Positions 9,322 to 17,572 of a stretch of 23,874 nt of DNA are shown one piece after another (within the stretch, counting starts at the first letter, position 1; every line of letters begins with the position of its first letter). This DNA comes from JAIBJP01 sp035601195. GTDB lineage: Bacteria > Actinomycetota > Thermoleophilia > Gaiellales > Gaiellaceae. The notes beneath the pieces are model-generated. The model ran no database searches. It was not told where the DNA came from and was given only the letters and a program-made list of their open reading frames with translations. The position numbers and the translations under genes are program-made. The stretch spans positions 1 through 23,874 of the forward strand of contig DATNOU010000163.1 in assembly GCA_035601195.1 (NCBI GenBank). Reading direction: 5' to 3'.

Positions 9322-11865
9322 GTGGCGGTTGAGCCTCTAGGACCTGGACGTATCGAGACGCGCGAGCTCGAGCAGGAGATGCGCTCGAGCTTCCTCGATT
9401 ACGCGATGAGCGTGATCGTCTCGCGCGCGCTTCCCGACGTGCGTGACGGGCTGAAGCCCGTCCACCGCCGCGTCCTCTACGCGATGAATGAGGCGGGTCT
9501 TCAGCCGAACCGCCCACGCGTGAAATGCGCCCGCGTCGTCGGCGACGTGATGGGCACCTACCACCCGCACGGGGACGCCGCCATCTACGACACGCTTGTC
9601 CGGCTTGCTCAGCCGTTCTCCCTCCGCTACCCGCTCGTCGACGGGCAGGGGAACTTCGGCAACATCGACGACGACCCGCCAGCGGCCTACCGGTACACCG
9701 AGGCCCGCCTGGCGCGCATGGCGACCGAGATGTTGCGCGACATCGACGCGGACACAGTCGACTTCGTCCCGAATTACGACGAGAAGCACCGCGAGCCGTC
9801 CGTTTTGCCGTCGCGGTTCCCGAACCTGCTCGTGAACGGCTCGTCGGGGATCGCTGTCGGCATGGCGACGAACATCCCTCCGCACAACATGTCCGAGGTG
9901 ATCGACGGGATCCTCGCGATGATCGAGGAGCCCGAGATCAACGTCGAGAAGCTGGCGCGCCAAATCAAAGGGCCCGACTTTCCGACCGGAGGGATCATCG
10001 TCGGGCGCGAAGGTATCCGCGAGGCGTACAGGTCGGGCCGTGGGCGCGTCGTCATGCGCGCGCGCGCCCACGTGGAAGAGCTCCGAGGCGGCCGGACGGC
10101 GATCATCGTCAGCGAGCTTCCCTACGGAGTGAAGAAGGGCGGCGACGCGGGCGTGATCAAGAAGATCGCCGACCTCGTCAACGACAAGGTGCTGCCCGAG
10201 ATCTCCAATCTCGCCGACCACTCGGACAAGACGGGGATGCGCATCCAGATCGAGCTGAAACGGGAGGCCATACCGCAAGTCGTTCTCAACAAGCTCTTCA
10301 AGCACACTCCGCTGCAGGCCACGTTCGGCTACAACGCGGTCGCGCTCGTCGACGGCGTCCCGCGGACGCTGAGCCTGCTCGAGCTGATCCGGCACTACCT
10401 CGACTATCAGCGCCAGGTAGTCACGCGCCGGACGAAGTACGAGCTCCGCAAGGCCATGGAGCGCTCGCACGTCCTCGAGGGCTACCTCATCGCCCTCGAC
10501 AACCTCGATGCGGTCATAGCGCTGATTCGCGGCTCCGCCGATCCTGACGAGGCCAGAGCCGGCCTGATCGAGACCTTCGAGCTCTCTGAGATCCAGGCCC
10601 AGGCGATCCTGGACCTTCGCCTCCAGAGGCTGACCGGGCTCGAGCGCAAGCGGATCGAGGACGAGTACGCAGACCTCGAGGAGCGGATCGGTGAGCTCCG
10701 GGCGATTCTCGGCGACGAATCCGAGATCGACCGCCTCATCCGCGAGGAGCTGCTCGAGATCAAGGGCGCTTACGGGCGCGCGGACGATCGTCGCACCGAG
10801 ATCGTCGCCGCGGAGGGCGACCTCGAGCTCGAGGATCTGATCGCGGAGGAGGACATGGTCATCGCGATCACGCGCTCGGGTTACGTGAAGCGCCTTCCGG
10901 TCACGACCTACCGAGAACAGCGCCGCGGTGGCATCGGGGTCATGGGCATGGACCTCAAGGACGAGGACTACATCCAGCATCTCGTCGTCGCTTCGACCCA
11001 CGACTACCTGCTCTTCTTCACTTCGGTGGGAAAGATCTACCGGCTCAAGGTGCACGAGCTTCCCCTCGGCAGCCGGCAGTCGAAGGGACGCGCGCTCGTC
11101 AACCTGTTGCCGCTTGCCCAGGGCGAGAGCGTGCGGACGCTGATCGCGACGCGCAACTTCGAGGAGGCGGAGTACCTGCTCCTCGCGACGAAGAACGGCG
11201 TGGTCAAGAAGACGCGCTTTGCCGAGTACAACACCCCACTCAAGGCGGACGGCATCATTGCCATCAAGCTCCGCGAGAAAGACGAGCTCGTCGCCGTCAT
11301 CCACTCGAGCGGGAAGGACGACATCCTGCTCGTCTCACGAAAGGGTCAGGCGATCCGGTTCCCGGAGAAGGCCGTGCGCTCGATGGGGCGCGCCACCTCG
11401 GGCGTCTCGGGCATGCGCATGCGCAAGGGCGACGAGGTGATCGCAGCGAGCCTGGCGAAGGACGAAGCCGACCTTCTCGTCGTGACCGTGAACGGATACG
11501 GGAAGCGGACGCCGATCCACCAGTACCCGTCGAAGGGTCGCGGCGGCCTCGGCGTGAAGACTGTGCAGTTGACTGAGGAGCGAGGACAGCTCGCCGGCGC
11601 CCTCGTCGTCCGGGACGGCTATCAGGTGATGCTCATGTCGACGGGCGGCACCGTCATTCGTATGCCCGTCGAGGAGGTCAAGCGGCTCGGCCGCTCGACG
11701 CAGGGCGTGATCGTCATGCGGCTGCGGAAGGGCGAGCGCGTGTCCACGCTGGCCCCGGTCGTCGAGCAGCCAAACGGCGACGATGAGGGCGACGCGGCCG
11801 AAGTCGCGGTCGAGCCGGCCGACCTCTCCGTCGAACCGGACGAAACTCCCGCTCAGAACGAATAG
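9322..11865 (+). CDS. gyrA: DNA gyrase subunit A
   Basis: An 847-residue DNA cleavage/religation subunit of gyrase. The winged-helix/tower N-terminal half contains YAMSVIVSRALPDVRDGLKP, the quinolone-determining helix HPHGDAAIYD (81-90) and the catalytic Tyr125 in AAYRYTEARL. A coiled-coil region follows, ending near residue 500. The C-terminal pinwheel begins with the GyrA box QRRGGIG (533-539), which marks this as gyrase rather than topoisomerase IV. The last ~35 residues are acidic and probably disordered. The start GTG 9322 lacks a clear Shine-Dalgarno sequence. The 46-bp gap after gyrB holds the hairpin, and the two genes are probably co-transcribed. Confidence 0.96.
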   Translation: MAVEPLGPGRIETRELEQEMRSSFLDYAMSVIVSRALPDVRDGLKPVHRRVLYAMNEAGLQPNRPRVKCARVVGDVMGTYHPHGDAAIYDTLVRLAQPFSLRYPLVDGQGNFGNIDDDPPAAYRYTEARLARMATEMLRDIDADTVDFVPNYDEKHREPSVLPSRFPNLLVNGSSGIAVGMATNIPPHNMSEVIDGILAMIEEPEINVEKLARQIKGPDFPTGGIIVGREGIREAYRSGRGRVVMRARAHVEELRGGRTAIIVSELPYGVKKGGDAGVIKKIADLVNDKVLPEISNLADHSDKTGMRIQIELKREAIPQVVLNKLFKHTPLQATFGYNAVALVDGVPRTLSLLELIRHYLDYQRQVVTRRTKYELRKAMERSHVLEGYLIALDNLDAVIALIRGSADPDEARAGLIETFELSEIQAQAILDLRLQRLTGLERKRIEDEYADLEERIGELRAILGDESEIDRLIREELLEIKGAYGRADDRRTEIVAAEGDLELEDLIAEEDMVIAITRSGYVKRLPVTTYREQRRGGIGVMGMDLKDEDYIQHLVVASTHDYLLFFTSVGKIYRLKVHELPLGSRQSKGRALVNLLPLAQGESVRTLIATRNFEEAEYLLLATKNGVVKKTRFAEYNTPLKADGIIAIKLREKDELVAVIHSSGKDDILLVSRKGQAIRFPEKAVRSMGRATSGVSGMRMRKGDEVIAASLAKDEADLLVVTVNGYGKRTPIHQYPSKGRGGLGVKTVQLTEERGQLAGALVVRDGYQVMLMSTGGTVIRMPVEEVKRLGRSTQGVIVMRLRKGERVSTLAPVVEQPNGDDEGDAAEVAVEPADLSVEPDETPAQNE

Positions 11866-11878
11866 TTCCGGTCAGAAA

Positions 11879-11891
11879 CGAAACGGTTTCG
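11879..11891. repeat. Short inverted repeat CGAAAC-g-GTTTCG
   Basis: A perfect 6-bp dyad with a one-base centre, 14 bp after the gyrA stop and just upstream of the candidate promoter of the MerR-type gene. It is small enough to arise by chance, but its place makes it a plausible operator half-site pair. Confidence 0.35.
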
Positions 11892-11902
11892 GCGGGATCA
11901 TC

Positions 11903-11931
11903 TTCACAAGGCGCGCCTCCGGTGCTAGCGT
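11903..11931 (+). promoter_or_regulatory. Candidate promoter of the MerR-type gene
   Basis: TTCACA at 11903-11908, a 17-bp spacer, and TAGCGT (TAnnnT) at 11926-11931. The layout matches the candidate dnaN promoter element for element. The spacer begins with the perfect 10-bp palindrome AGGCGCGCCT (11909-11918), where MerR-family operators usually lie, although those promoters typically have a 19-20 bp spacer. Confidence 0.42.
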
Positions 11932-11964
11932 TGTGAGTCCCCCCGGATCGAAAAAGGTGTGTAT

Positions 11965-12273
11965 GTGGCTGTCCCTCGGCATGTCGATCTGCTTGAACCA
12001 GTAAACATCTCGGAGCACCTCGACAAGATCGAGCTCTACCTCGGCCAGGTGTGCCAGGTGGCGGGCATCTCGAAGATGCAGCTCGACTACTGGACGAACA
12101 AGGCGCAGATCCCGACGAAGGGCAAGAAGCAGCGGATCTACGACATGGATGCGGTCGAGACCGTCATGCTGATCAAGCAGGGCAAGGACAAGGGCCTGAA
12201 CCTCTCCACGGCGATCGAGGCGGCGCGGAAGTACAAGGAGGAGAGGTCGTTCCCGGTCGGCAGCCCTAGCTAG
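11965..12273 (+). CDS. Small MerR-family transcriptional regulator
   Basis: A protein of about 102 residues consisting almost entirely of a MerR-type winged-helix DNA-binding domain: YLGQVCQVAGISKMQLDYWTNKAQIP, then a basic wing (KGKKQRIYDMDAVETVMLIK) and GLNLSTAIEAAR. There is no recognisable effector domain and no metal-binding cysteine cluster at the C-terminus, so the signal is unknown. GTG 11965 stands 7 nt after AAAAAGG and is preferred; GTG 11959 is too close to that site. Its TAG shares the four bases CTAG with the convergent galT stop. It may regulate itself or its neighbours; no target is shown by the sequence. Confidence 0.8.
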   Translation: MAVPRHVDLLEPVNISEHLDKIELYLGQVCQVAGISKMQLDYWTNKAQIPTKGKKQRIYDMDAVETVMLIKQGKDKGLNLSTAIEAARKYKEERSFPVGSPS

Positions 12274-13235
12274 GACTCTCTCAGGACGCCGGCGGCCGAC
12301 TCCGGCGCCAGCGTGTTCACGAAATAGCCGGCCCCGAGCTCGAGCCCGGCGAGGATCGTCAGGCGTGGCAAGACCTCCAAGTGCCAGTGGCCCGAAGCGT
12401 GGAGCCACATGTTCACCGGCACCGAGCCCTCGGCCACCCGCAGGCGACGAAGTCCTTCTGCGACGAGCGTCAGCCCCGCGCCGAGCAGGCTGCTCGTGAA
12501 CGGATCGCTTTCGCATTCGCGCGGAGCCATGAGGAGCTCGTAGGGCTGACGGCCGGCGAAAGGGCAGAGCAGGATGAGGCCGTCGCGCTCGGCGACGATG
12601 CGGATCCGCTGCTCGACCTCCTCCGCCAGCACGCGGCAGAGCACGCAGCCGCCCTGGTCCTCCTGTGACCGGCGCTCCTGGGCGACGAGCGGAGGCTCGT
12701 CCGGCAGCCAGACGAGCTGGGAGTGAGTGTGCTGGAGGCTGGCCCCGGCGAGATGCCCCTCGTTGACCAGCGCCTGCATGTATGGAAAGCCCTGCTCCCG
12801 GGCAGCAGCGGCTCGGGCCTGCCAGGCCTCTGCGACCTGCTCGAGCTCACGGACCGAGAGGTCCGCGAGCGTGCGGACATGGCGCGGCGAGTGGATCACC
12901 ACCTCCTGCCGCCCGAGGGCTGCCCGGCGCGCGAAGAGTCCGGTTGCCCGGTTGCCCTCCTCCGACCAGGGCCCGAACGCGGGGAACTTGTTGGGGACGA
13001 CACGGACGCGCCACCCGGGCGCGTCGGCGGGCCGGCCCGGCGGGCCGATCGCGAACGTCTCCGGCGGGGTCGCACTCTCGCGGCCCTCGCAGAACGGACA
13101 GCCCGCGACATCGTCGGGATCGGGCCGGCCGGCCTCGCGTTCCACGCCCGGCCGGTGCGCTCGCGCGGGTGCGATCACGACCCAGCGCCCCGAGACCGGG
13201 TCACGGCGAAGCTCGGGCGGTGTTTCCCTGTTCAG
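12270..13235 (-). CDS. galT: Galactose-1-phosphate uridylyltransferase-like protein (HIT superfamily)
   Basis: About 321 residues. GalT moves UMP from UDP-glucose to galactose-1-phosphate in the Leloir pathway. Visible motifs are the N-terminal ELRRDPVSGRWVVIAPAR, the zinc pair CPFC (46-49), VPNKFPAF, H115 in IHSPRH, and the active-site H169-T-H171-S-Q matching the HxHxQ pattern, H171 being the expected nucleophile. A second CxxC is at 197-200, with a C-terminal LHASGHWHLEVLPR. The conserved N-terminus lies upstream of GTG 13178, and an in-frame TAG directly precedes CTG 13235, so CTG is the only plausible start; it overlaps the slipin TGA (CTGA). Related nucleotidyltransferases cannot be excluded. 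Confidence 0.82.
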   Translation of the reverse strand: MNRETPPELRRDPVSGRWVVIAPARAHRPGVEREAGRPDPDDVAGCPFCEGRESATPPETFAIGPPGRPADAPGWRVRVVPNKFPAFGPWSEEGNRATGLFARRAALGRQEVVIHSPRHVRTLADLSVRELEQVAEAWQARAAAAREQGFPYMQALVNEGHLAGASLQHTHSQLVWLPDEPPLVAQERRSQEDQGGCVLCRVLAEEVEQRIRIVAERDGLILLCPFAGRQPYELLMAPRECESDPFTSSLLGAGLTLVAEGLRRLRVAEGSVPVNMWLHASGHWHLEVLPRLTILAGLELGAGYFVNTLAPESAAGVLRES

Positions 13236-13999
13236 CTAGATTCGCCCGCGCCGCCCATGAACGGGCGGAACAGTTCGATCGGCAGCGGCAGGAACGTCGT
13301 CGTCGAGCGCTCCGAGCTGATCTCCAGCATCGTCTGGAGGAAGCGGAGCTGGAGAGTGATCGGGTTCTGGCTCATGACGTTCGCCGCGTCCTTCAGCCGC
13401 TCGGAGGCCTGGAATTCGCCCTCGGCGGCGATCACCTTTGCACGGCGCTCCCGTTCGGCCTCGGCCTGGCGCGCCATGGCCCGCTGCATCCCGCTGGGGA
13501 TCTCCACGTCCTTGACCTCCACGATCGAGACCTTGATCCCCCAGGGCGAGGTGGCCTCGTCGATGATCTCCTGGAGGATGGCGTTGATCTTGTCGCGCTC
13601 GGCGAGAAGCTCGTCGAGGACGTGCTGGCCCAGGACGCTTCGCAGCGTGGTCTGCGAGATCTGCGAGGTGGCGACCATGAAGTTCTCCACCTGCACGATC
13701 GCCTTCTCGGGGTCGATGATCCGGAAGTAGGCGACCGCGTTGACGCGGACGGGGACGTTGTCCTTGGTGATGACCTCCTGCGGCGGAATGTTGAGGGTCA
13801 CCGTGCGCAGGTCGACCCGCACCATCTTGTCCACGATGGGGATGAGCAGGAAGAGGCCCGGTCCCTTCGGCGGGGAGTGCAGGCGGCCGAGACGGAAGAT
13901 CACGCCTCGCTCGTACTCTCGGGCAATCCGGATCGACGCCGAGAGCAGGAACAGCAGGATTACGACAACGGCCGCGATCGCAATGAAGGCTGCGGTCAT
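13232..13999 (-). CDS. SPFH/slipin-family (stomatin-like) membrane protein
   Basis: A 255-residue stomatin-like protein. One N-terminal membrane anchor (about residues 3-24) is followed by the SPFH/band-7 domain: EYERGVIFRLGRL, GPGLFLLIPIVDKMVRVDLR, EVITKDNVPVRVNAVAYFRI and VLDELLAERDKIN. A charged coiled coil (ARQAEAERERRAKVIAAEGE) supports oligomer formation. The final segment contains the slipin-typical NPITLQLRFLQTMLEISSE and ends FLPLPIELFRPFMGG. Slipins form membrane rings or microdomains and are encoded next to NfeD proteases across bacteria and archaea, as here, 12 bp downstream of the protease gene. An AGGATGA-like sequence precedes the ATG. Confidence 0.92.
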   Translation of the reverse strand: MTAAFIAIAAVVVILLFLLSASIRIAREYERGVIFRLGRLHSPPKGPGLFLLIPIVDKMVRVDLRTVTLNIPPQEVITKDNVPVRVNAVAYFRIIDPEKAIVQVENFMVATSQISQTTLRSVLGQHVLDELLAERDKINAILQEIIDEATSPWGIKVSIVEVKDVEIPSGMQRAMARQAEAERERRAKVIAAEGEFQASERLKDAANVMSQNPITLQLRFLQTMLEISSERSTTTFLPLPIELFRPFMGGAGESS

Positions 14000-14011
14000 G
14001 CGCCGATCATC

Positions 14012-15334
14012 CTACGCCGTGACGGCAGCGGGCGCAGGCTCCGCCCGGCTTACCTTGAGCACGAGGCCGTCTTCGATTCCCCGGACCTGGACGGGAGTTC
14101 CTACCTCGATGGGCTCGCCTTCCGTATGGGCTTGCCAGAGCTCTCCATGGACGAAGACGAGGCCTGCGGGGTCGAGGGCCTTGCGCACGACCCCGACCTG
14201 ACCGACGAGCTCCTCCTGTCCGGTGACCGGGCGCCGCCGGCGCGCCTGGACGATCTTGCCGACCGCGAAGATCGTGAGCAGTGCGAAGGTGCCTGCGATG
14301 GCCAGCGAGACCGAGAGTGAAACCTGGTAGCCGGGCCCGGCAGGGTCGAAGAGCATGAGCGATCCGATCACGAAGCAGGAGGCGCCGGCGAGCGCGAGCG
14401 CGCCGTGGCTCATGACGAAGGGCTCGGCGGCGAAGAAAGCGGCGGCGAGGAGCATGAGCAGGACCCCGGCGGCGCTCACGGGCAGGACCTGGAGCCCGAA
14501 CAGCCCGACGATGAGCGAGATCGCGCCAAGCGTTCCCGGGAAGATGAGGCCGGGATTGAAGAGCTCAACGGTGATCCCAAGCGTCCCCAGCGAGAGCAGG
14601 AGGACGATGATGTTCGGGTCGATGATCGTGTCCAGGATGCGCTTCCAGAGCGACATGTTCACCGTGACGATCTCGGCGTTCGCGGTGTGCAGAACGATGC
14701 CCTTCGGCTCGACCCTGGTGCCGTCGATCCGGTCGAGAAGAGCCGGCAGGCTCGGCTCGACGTAGTCGATCACGTTCATCGAGAGCGCCTCGCGCGCGGG
14801 CAGGTTCGAGGCCACGCGCACCGCCTTCTCGGCCCAGTCTGCGTTGCGCCCGTGTTCGGAGGCGAGCGCGCGAATGTAGGCGACGGCGTCGTTGATCACC
14901 TTGCGCTTGAGGTCGCTGGGGATGTTGCCGCCGCCCGTCGAGATCGGAGTCGAGGAGCCGATGTTGGTCTCCGGCGCCATGCCAGCGACGTCCGAGGCCA
15001 TCGTGATGAAGACTCCGGCGGAGGCGTCGCGAGAGCCCGGCGGATAGACGTAGACGATCACCGGGACCTTGGACGCGAGCATCTGCTTGATGATGTTGCG
15101 CATCGAGCTGTCGAGGCCGCCCGGCGTGTCCATGAGGATGACGACGGCGTTGTAGCCGTCGTCGTTCGCCTGGTCGATCTCGCCGTTCAGGTAGTCCTCG
15201 GTGACCGGGTTGATGTCATTCGAGAACTCGACGGCGAGGACCCGCGGCCGGTCGGCGGCGGCCGCCGTCCCGGCGAGCGCCAGACTGACGAAAAGGGCGC
15301 TCGCGAGAGCGAAAAGTGCCCGCATCGACGGCAT
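14012..15334 (-). CDS. NfeD-type membrane-bound serine protease (ClpP class)
   Basis: A 440-residue long-form NfeD. A signal peptide (about 1-27, ending AGTAAAA) precedes a ClpP-like domain containing the DTPGG turn (69-73) and the nucleophile candidate Ser105 in DASAGVFI. A conserved block PETNIGSSTPI (121-131) follows. The general base should be a Lys in or near the segment 143-170; which one I cannot tell. Four to five membrane helices follow between about 238 and 362, then a C-terminal OB-fold NfeD domain (about 372-430, GQVGVVRKAL to LVLKVSR). In the archaeal homologue the protease cleaves a stomatin, consistent with the adjacent slipin gene. A second ATG at 15325 is also possible. Confidence 0.9.
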   Translation of the reverse strand: MPSMRALFALASALFVSLALAGTAAAADRPRVLAVEFSNDINPVTEDYLNGEIDQANDDGYNAVVILMDTPGGLDSSMRNIIKQMLASKVPVIVYVYPPGSRDASAGVFITMASDVAGMAPETNIGSSTPISTGGGNIPSDLKRKVINDAVAYIRALASEHGRNADWAEKAVRVASNLPAREALSMNVIDYVEPSLPALLDRIDGTRVEPKGIVLHTANAEIVTVNMSLWKRILDTIIDPNIIVLLLSLGTLGITVELFNPGLIFPGTLGAISLIVGLFGLQVLPVSAAGVLLMLLAAAFFAAEPFVMSHGALALAGASCFVIGSLMLFDPAGPGYQVSLSVSLAIAGTFALLTIFAVGKIVQARRRRPVTGQEELVGQVGVVRKALDPAGLVFVHGELWQAHTEGEPIEVGTPVQVRGIEDGLVLKVSRAEPAPAAVTA

Positions 15335-15370
15335 TTTCAGCTATAAGAACTCTATCAGGAGGGGCCTTTT

Positions 15371-15392
15371 GGCCTTGAGTGCCGGGAAGGCC
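15371..15392. repeat. Inverted repeat GGCCTT-10-AAGGCC in the NfeD/amidase divergent gap
   Basis: A 6-bp perfect dyad with a 10-nt centre lies in the 91-bp gap between the divergent NfeD and amidase genes. A further GGCC at 15363-15366 creates overlapping alternatives. It is a possible operator for divergent control. GC-rich sequence makes such dyads common, so confidence is low. No clear promoter hexamers were found in this gap. Confidence 0.3.
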
Positions 15393-15425
15393 TCAGTCAT
15401 CCTGTGGAGAAGCCCCCTCGCCGCA

Positions 15426-17570
15426 ATGACTCTTTCGCGGGCCCTTCTTGGCGCAGCCCTCCTGGCTCTCCTCGGCGCCTGGCCGTCGGCTGCGGGTGTT
15501 CGCGTCGTCGCCCGCGAAGTGCCGGTGCGCGCGGCGGCACTCGAGCGTCCGCAGCGTGCTCCGCTGCGGTTCGAGATGATCGGCTTGCACTGGAGGGGCT
15601 CCGGGACCGTCTGGTTCCGGACCCGCTCCCTCACCGGGGTCTGGAGCCGCTGGCAACCGGCCCGACCCGAGGCCGACGATCTGCCCGATCGCGGGACGGC
15701 CGAGTCGGCGTTGCGGCCCGGGTGGAAGCTCGGCAACCCGTACTGGACGGACGCCTCGAGAGCGATCGAGTATCGCGTTCGCGGGAAGGTCGTTCGCCTC
15801 CGCGCCTTCTTCATACAGAGCGCTCCCGATCCGACCCCGCTGCGCGTGGCGGCTCGTGCCAAGCGGCCCGCGATCATCAGACGTAGCCAGTGGGGTGCTG
15901 ACGAGTCGATCGTCCGCGCCGCGCCCTACTACGCCGACCGCGTCCGTTTCGCGGTCGTCCATCACACGGCTGGGAGCAACTCGTACACCGCCGCCGAGTC
16001 GGCCGCGATCGTGCGTGGTATCCAGCGCTACCACGTTCTCGCCAACGGGTGGAACGACATCGGCTACAACTTCCTGGTCGACAAGTACGGCCAGGTCTTC
16101 GAGGGCCGTGGCGGTGGAATCGATCGGAACGTTGTCGGGGCCCACGCGCAGGGGTTCAACACGGGTTCCACGGGCATCTCCTTGCTCGGCACGTACAGCT
16201 CGAGCCGGATCTCGACCGCGGGCCGGTCGGCTCTCGTGAAGCTGCTCGCCTGGCGGCTGGATGTGGCCCACGTCGATCCGCTCAGTCGGCTCACGCGGAT
16301 CTCGGCCGGGAACCCCGAGTACCCGGCCGGGACGCCCGTGCGGTTGCGGGCGGTCTCCGGACACCGCGACACGGGCCCGACGAGCTGTCCCGGCACGGCG
16401 CTCTACGGACAACTGCCTGGAATCGCGTCCTCCTCCGCCGCCCGCGGGTTGCCGAAGCTCTACGACCCAGAGGTGGCGGGTGGCCTGGGTGGAAGCGTGC
16501 ACGTAACGGGCCGCCTCTCGACCACGCTGCCGTGGACGGTCACGATTCGCAGCGGCGACGGCTCGCTCGTGGCAAGCGGGAGCGGGTCAGCCACTCGCGT
16601 CGACTGGACGTGGGACGCCTCAGGGACGCCGTTCGGGACCTTCACGTACACGATCGAAGCCGGGCCGGAGGTTCGTCCGTGGACCGCCGCCGTTCCCGGG
16701 CCCCCGCCGCTGGCGATCCAGAGCGTTCGGGCCGCGCCCGCGGTCCTGACGCCCAACGGCGACGGTGTGAGCGAGACGACGAGGATCTCGTTCTTGCTGA
16801 CGACGGCCGCGGCCGCGACGGTCGAGATACTCGACGACTCGGGCGCCAGCGTACGGCGGCTCGCCAACGCTCGGTCTTTTCCCGCCGGGACGAGCCGGCT
16901 CCTCTGGGACGGTCGTAACGGCAGCGGCGTGCTCGTCCCCGACGGCCTCTACTCGGTCCTGGTCACCGCGCAGTCGCCCGGCCAGTCCGACTCGGCCACT
17001 GAGGACCTGATCGTCGACCGGACGCTCGGCCATCTCCGCGTCGCCCCGCGCCCGTTCTCGCCGAACGGGGATGGTCGCCGTGAGACGACGCGGGTTACCT
17101 TCGAGCTCGCGCGGCCGGCGACCACGCGCGTTCTGGTCCTGTACGGCGACCAGCGCATCGCAACGCTCAGGTCGGCGGCTGACTTGGAGGCGGGCCTCCA
17201 GTCCTTCGTGTGGGACGGCCGGACGAGGTGGGGAACCCGAGCTGTCGACCGCCGGTACACCGTGCGAGTCGAAGCGACCACTCCTTTGGGAACTCGGATG
17301 CTCTCGAGCAGGGTAAGGCTGGACACGACTCCACCTGGCGTGCGCATCGCCAGGGCTGTTGCCGGCAGTCGCACGAGCGTCACCGTCGTGTTGGGAGAGG
17401 CCGCCTTGCTGAAAGTACGGTTCGGCACCTCGATCGTCGTCTTGCTCGACGCGGCCGCCGGCACACACACCATCTCTCGAGCGGGGGTCTTCAGATACGT
17501 TCGGGCGATCGCCTGGGATGCGGCCGAGAACCGTGCCGCGACGCCCAGGGTCCGCGTCAGACGCAGCTAA
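15426..17570 (+). CDS. Secreted N-acetylmuramoyl-L-alanine amidase (PGRP/Amidase_2) with FlgD-like Ig modules
   Basis: A 714-residue exported protein. A signal peptide (about 1-23, SRALLGAALLALLGAWPSAA) precedes a ~120-residue beta-rich region, then a PGRP/Amidase_2 domain (about 150-340). The likely zinc ligands are His179 in VVHHTAGSN, His313 in SGHRDTG and Cys321 in TSCPG, so it probably cleaves the lactyl-peptide amide bond of peptidoglycan. Beyond residue 350 are repeated Ig-like modules with FlgD-like pattern, including two TPNGDG/SPNGDG loops (442-447, 545-550) each followed by E.TR, and two LLWDGR/FVWDGR strands. The start ATG 15426 is chosen for the signal peptide; the open frame extends far upstream without homology. 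Confidence 0.88.
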   Translation: MTLSRALLGAALLALLGAWPSAAGVRVVAREVPVRAAALERPQRAPLRFEMIGLHWRGSGTVWFRTRSLTGVWSRWQPARPEADDLPDRGTAESALRPGWKLGNPYWTDASRAIEYRVRGKVVRLRAFFIQSAPDPTPLRVAARAKRPAIIRRSQWGADESIVRAAPYYADRVRFAVVHHTAGSNSYTAAESAAIVRGIQRYHVLANGWNDIGYNFLVDKYGQVFEGRGGGIDRNVVGAHAQGFNTGSTGISLLGTYSSSRISTAGRSALVKLLAWRLDVAHVDPLSRLTRISAGNPEYPAGTPVRLRAVSGHRDTGPTSCPGTALYGQLPGIASSSAARGLPKLYDPEVAGGLGGSVHVTGRLSTTLPWTVTIRSGDGSLVASGSGSATRVDWTWDASGTPFGTFTYTIEAGPEVRPWTAAVPGPPPLAIQSVRAAPAVLTPNGDGVSETTRISFLLTTAAAATVEILDDSGASVRRLANARSFPAGTSRLLWDGRNGSGVLVPDGLYSVLVTAQSPGQSDSATEDLIVDRTLGHLRVAPRPFSPNGDGRRETTRVTFELARPATTRVLVLYGDQRIATLRSAADLEAGLQSFVWDGRTRWGTRAVDRRYTVRVEATTPLGTRMLSSRVRLDTTPPGVRIARAVAGSRTSVTVVLGEAALLKVRFGTSIVVLLDAAAGTHTISRAGVFRYVRAIAWDAAENRAATPRVRVRRS

Positions 17571-17572
17571 CA

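Noticed and set aside
9294..9332. A 12-codon ATG frame upstream of and overlapping the gyrA start, possibly a leader peptide
   Set aside because: The ATG lies at the edge of the hairpin, has no ribosome site, and the peptide has no attenuator-like codon run.
9337..11304. A 655-codon open frame antisense to gyrA
   Set aside because: Same explanation: it is a shadow of gyrA codon bias with no domain signature.
12782..14320. A 512-codon plus-strand frame across galT, slipin and NfeD genes
   Set aside because: It spans three clearly homologous minus-strand genes and their junctions and has no recognisable motif.
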